Positions 63,623 through 64,000 of a stretch of 64,000 nucleotides of DNA are shown one piece after another. The notes beneath the pieces are model-generated. The model did not search any database. It had not been told where the DNA came from and worked only from the letters and a program-made list of their open reading frames with translations. Origin of the DNA: Kribbella qitaiheensis (GTDB lineage: Bacteria > Actinomycetota > Actinomycetes > Propionibacteriales > Kribbellaceae); contig NZ_CP043661.1 in assembly GCF_014217565.1 (NCBI RefSeq), positions 2,542,001 through 2,606,000 of the forward strand. The letters are read 5' to 3'. The position numbers and the translations under genes were made by a program. Every line of letters begins with the position of its first letter. Position 1 is the stretch's first letter.

Positions 63623-64000
63623 ATGCCGATGAAGCGCGGGCCAATCGTCGCGGTAGCAGCACTGGGGGTGCTCGCCCTCGCTATCGTCGCGGCTATCTCG
63701 GCGATCAACGGCAGGGGCGTGGGTCCACTGCTGCCTCCCCGGGAGCAGTGTGAGGCCACGGCCGGCGGCAATTCGGTCGTGCTCGACCTGGAGCAGGCGG
63801 AGTCGGCAGCGATCATCGCTGGAATCGCCGTACGGCGTGGGTTGCCGGCCAAGGCCGCGACGATCGCGCTGGCGACGGCGTACCAGGAATCCAACCTGCG
63901 CAACCTCAACCATGGTGACCGCGACTCACTCGGGCTCTTCCAGCAACGGCCGTCGCAGGGCTGGGGAACGGCCGCGCAGGTGCGTGACCCTCACTACGCA
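63623..64000 (+). CDS. Membrane-anchored transglycosylase-like protein, partial
   Basis: 126 residues seen; the gene runs off the right edge. It starts MPMKRGPIVAVAALGVLALAIVAAISAI (one N-terminal membrane helix or signal). AESAAIIAGIAVRRGLPAKAATIALATAYQESNLRNLNHGDRDSLGLFQQRPSQGWGT resembles the lysozyme-like fold of cell-wall transglycosylase-related proteins, with Glu in YQESN as catalytic candidate. It is likely an envelope protein linked to peptidoglycan, fitting its position after dapD. Confidence 0.75.
   Translation, partial: MPMKRGPIVAVAALGVLALAIVAAISAINGRGVGPLLPPREQCEATAGGNSVVLDLEQAESAAIIAGIAVRRGLPAKAATIALATAYQESNLRNLNHGDRDSLGLFQQRPSQGWGTAAQVRDPHYA

Overview
The window is high-GC chromosomal DNA of an actinobacterium. 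The evidence is strong G/C third-position bias, frequent GTG/TTG starts, a biotinyl mini-protein with an ESMKMEIPV motif, a DUF3117 mini-protein, a GlgA/GlgM-type synthase and an ECF sigma-E/anti-sigma/HtrA/TatB block. Codon style and gene content suggest Propionibacteriales (Kribbella- or Nocardioides-like), but no marker here proves the genus.

The backbone is an old actinobacterial gene neighbourhood, comparable to Mycobacterium tuberculosis Rv1201c-Rv1232c: dapD, dapE, LOG protein, DivIVA-like protein, tag, DUF3117, glgA, glgC, O-methyltransferase, sigE, anti-sigma factor, htrA, tatB, mrp, MgtE-N/CBS protein. All of these are present, but blocks of accessory genes separate them.

Layout: 0-5.5 kb holds a Ser/Thr kinase (cut by the window edge), a secreted cyclophilin, a VOC protein, a CitE-like lyase and the MgtE-N and DUF1003 pair. 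5.8-14 kb holds mrp, a tandem GNAT, a decayed TetR patch, then tatB-htrA-rseB-rseA-sigE and the biotinyl protein. 14-20 kb holds regulator-centred modules: CGNR/MFS/GNAT, SIS/DeoR, an O-methyltransferase and a Fic-HTH protein with an AT-rich palindromic leader. 20.2-28.4 kb is a tightly coupled kynurenine / 3-hydroxyanthranilate catabolic operon that begins inside the glgC stop codon and contains a MITE-like palindrome. 28.4-37 kb holds glgC, a GNAT, a 49-bp array, glgA, pepA, DUF3117, paaX with an enoyl-CoA hydratase, and a frameshifted tag. 37-42 kb holds the DivIVA-like protein, LOG, dapE and a frameshifted two-domain VOC gene.

42-62.5 kb is an accessory island between dapE and dapD: a 0.7-kb satellite, a 30-bp tandem array interrupted by an IS21-type element with a 6-bp target duplication, a 13E12-type HNH endonuclease with DnaA-box-like motifs upstream, a secreted phosphodiesterase, a second CGNR protein, a divergent ECF41 sigma factor/AhpD-like pair, and a LacI-controlled sugar module (lipoprotein, two permeases, a large secreted protein; divergently a SIS isomerase, ribokinase-like kinase and LacI). 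dapD and a truncated lytic-transglycosylase-like gene close the window.

At least three genes (tag, the two-domain VOC gene, an epimerase) carry single-base frameshifts at short G/C runs. They may be young pseudogenes or assembly errors. Tandem arrays with units of 9, 27, 30, 36, 48 and 49 bp plus the complex satellite are concentrated between 30 and 48 kb.
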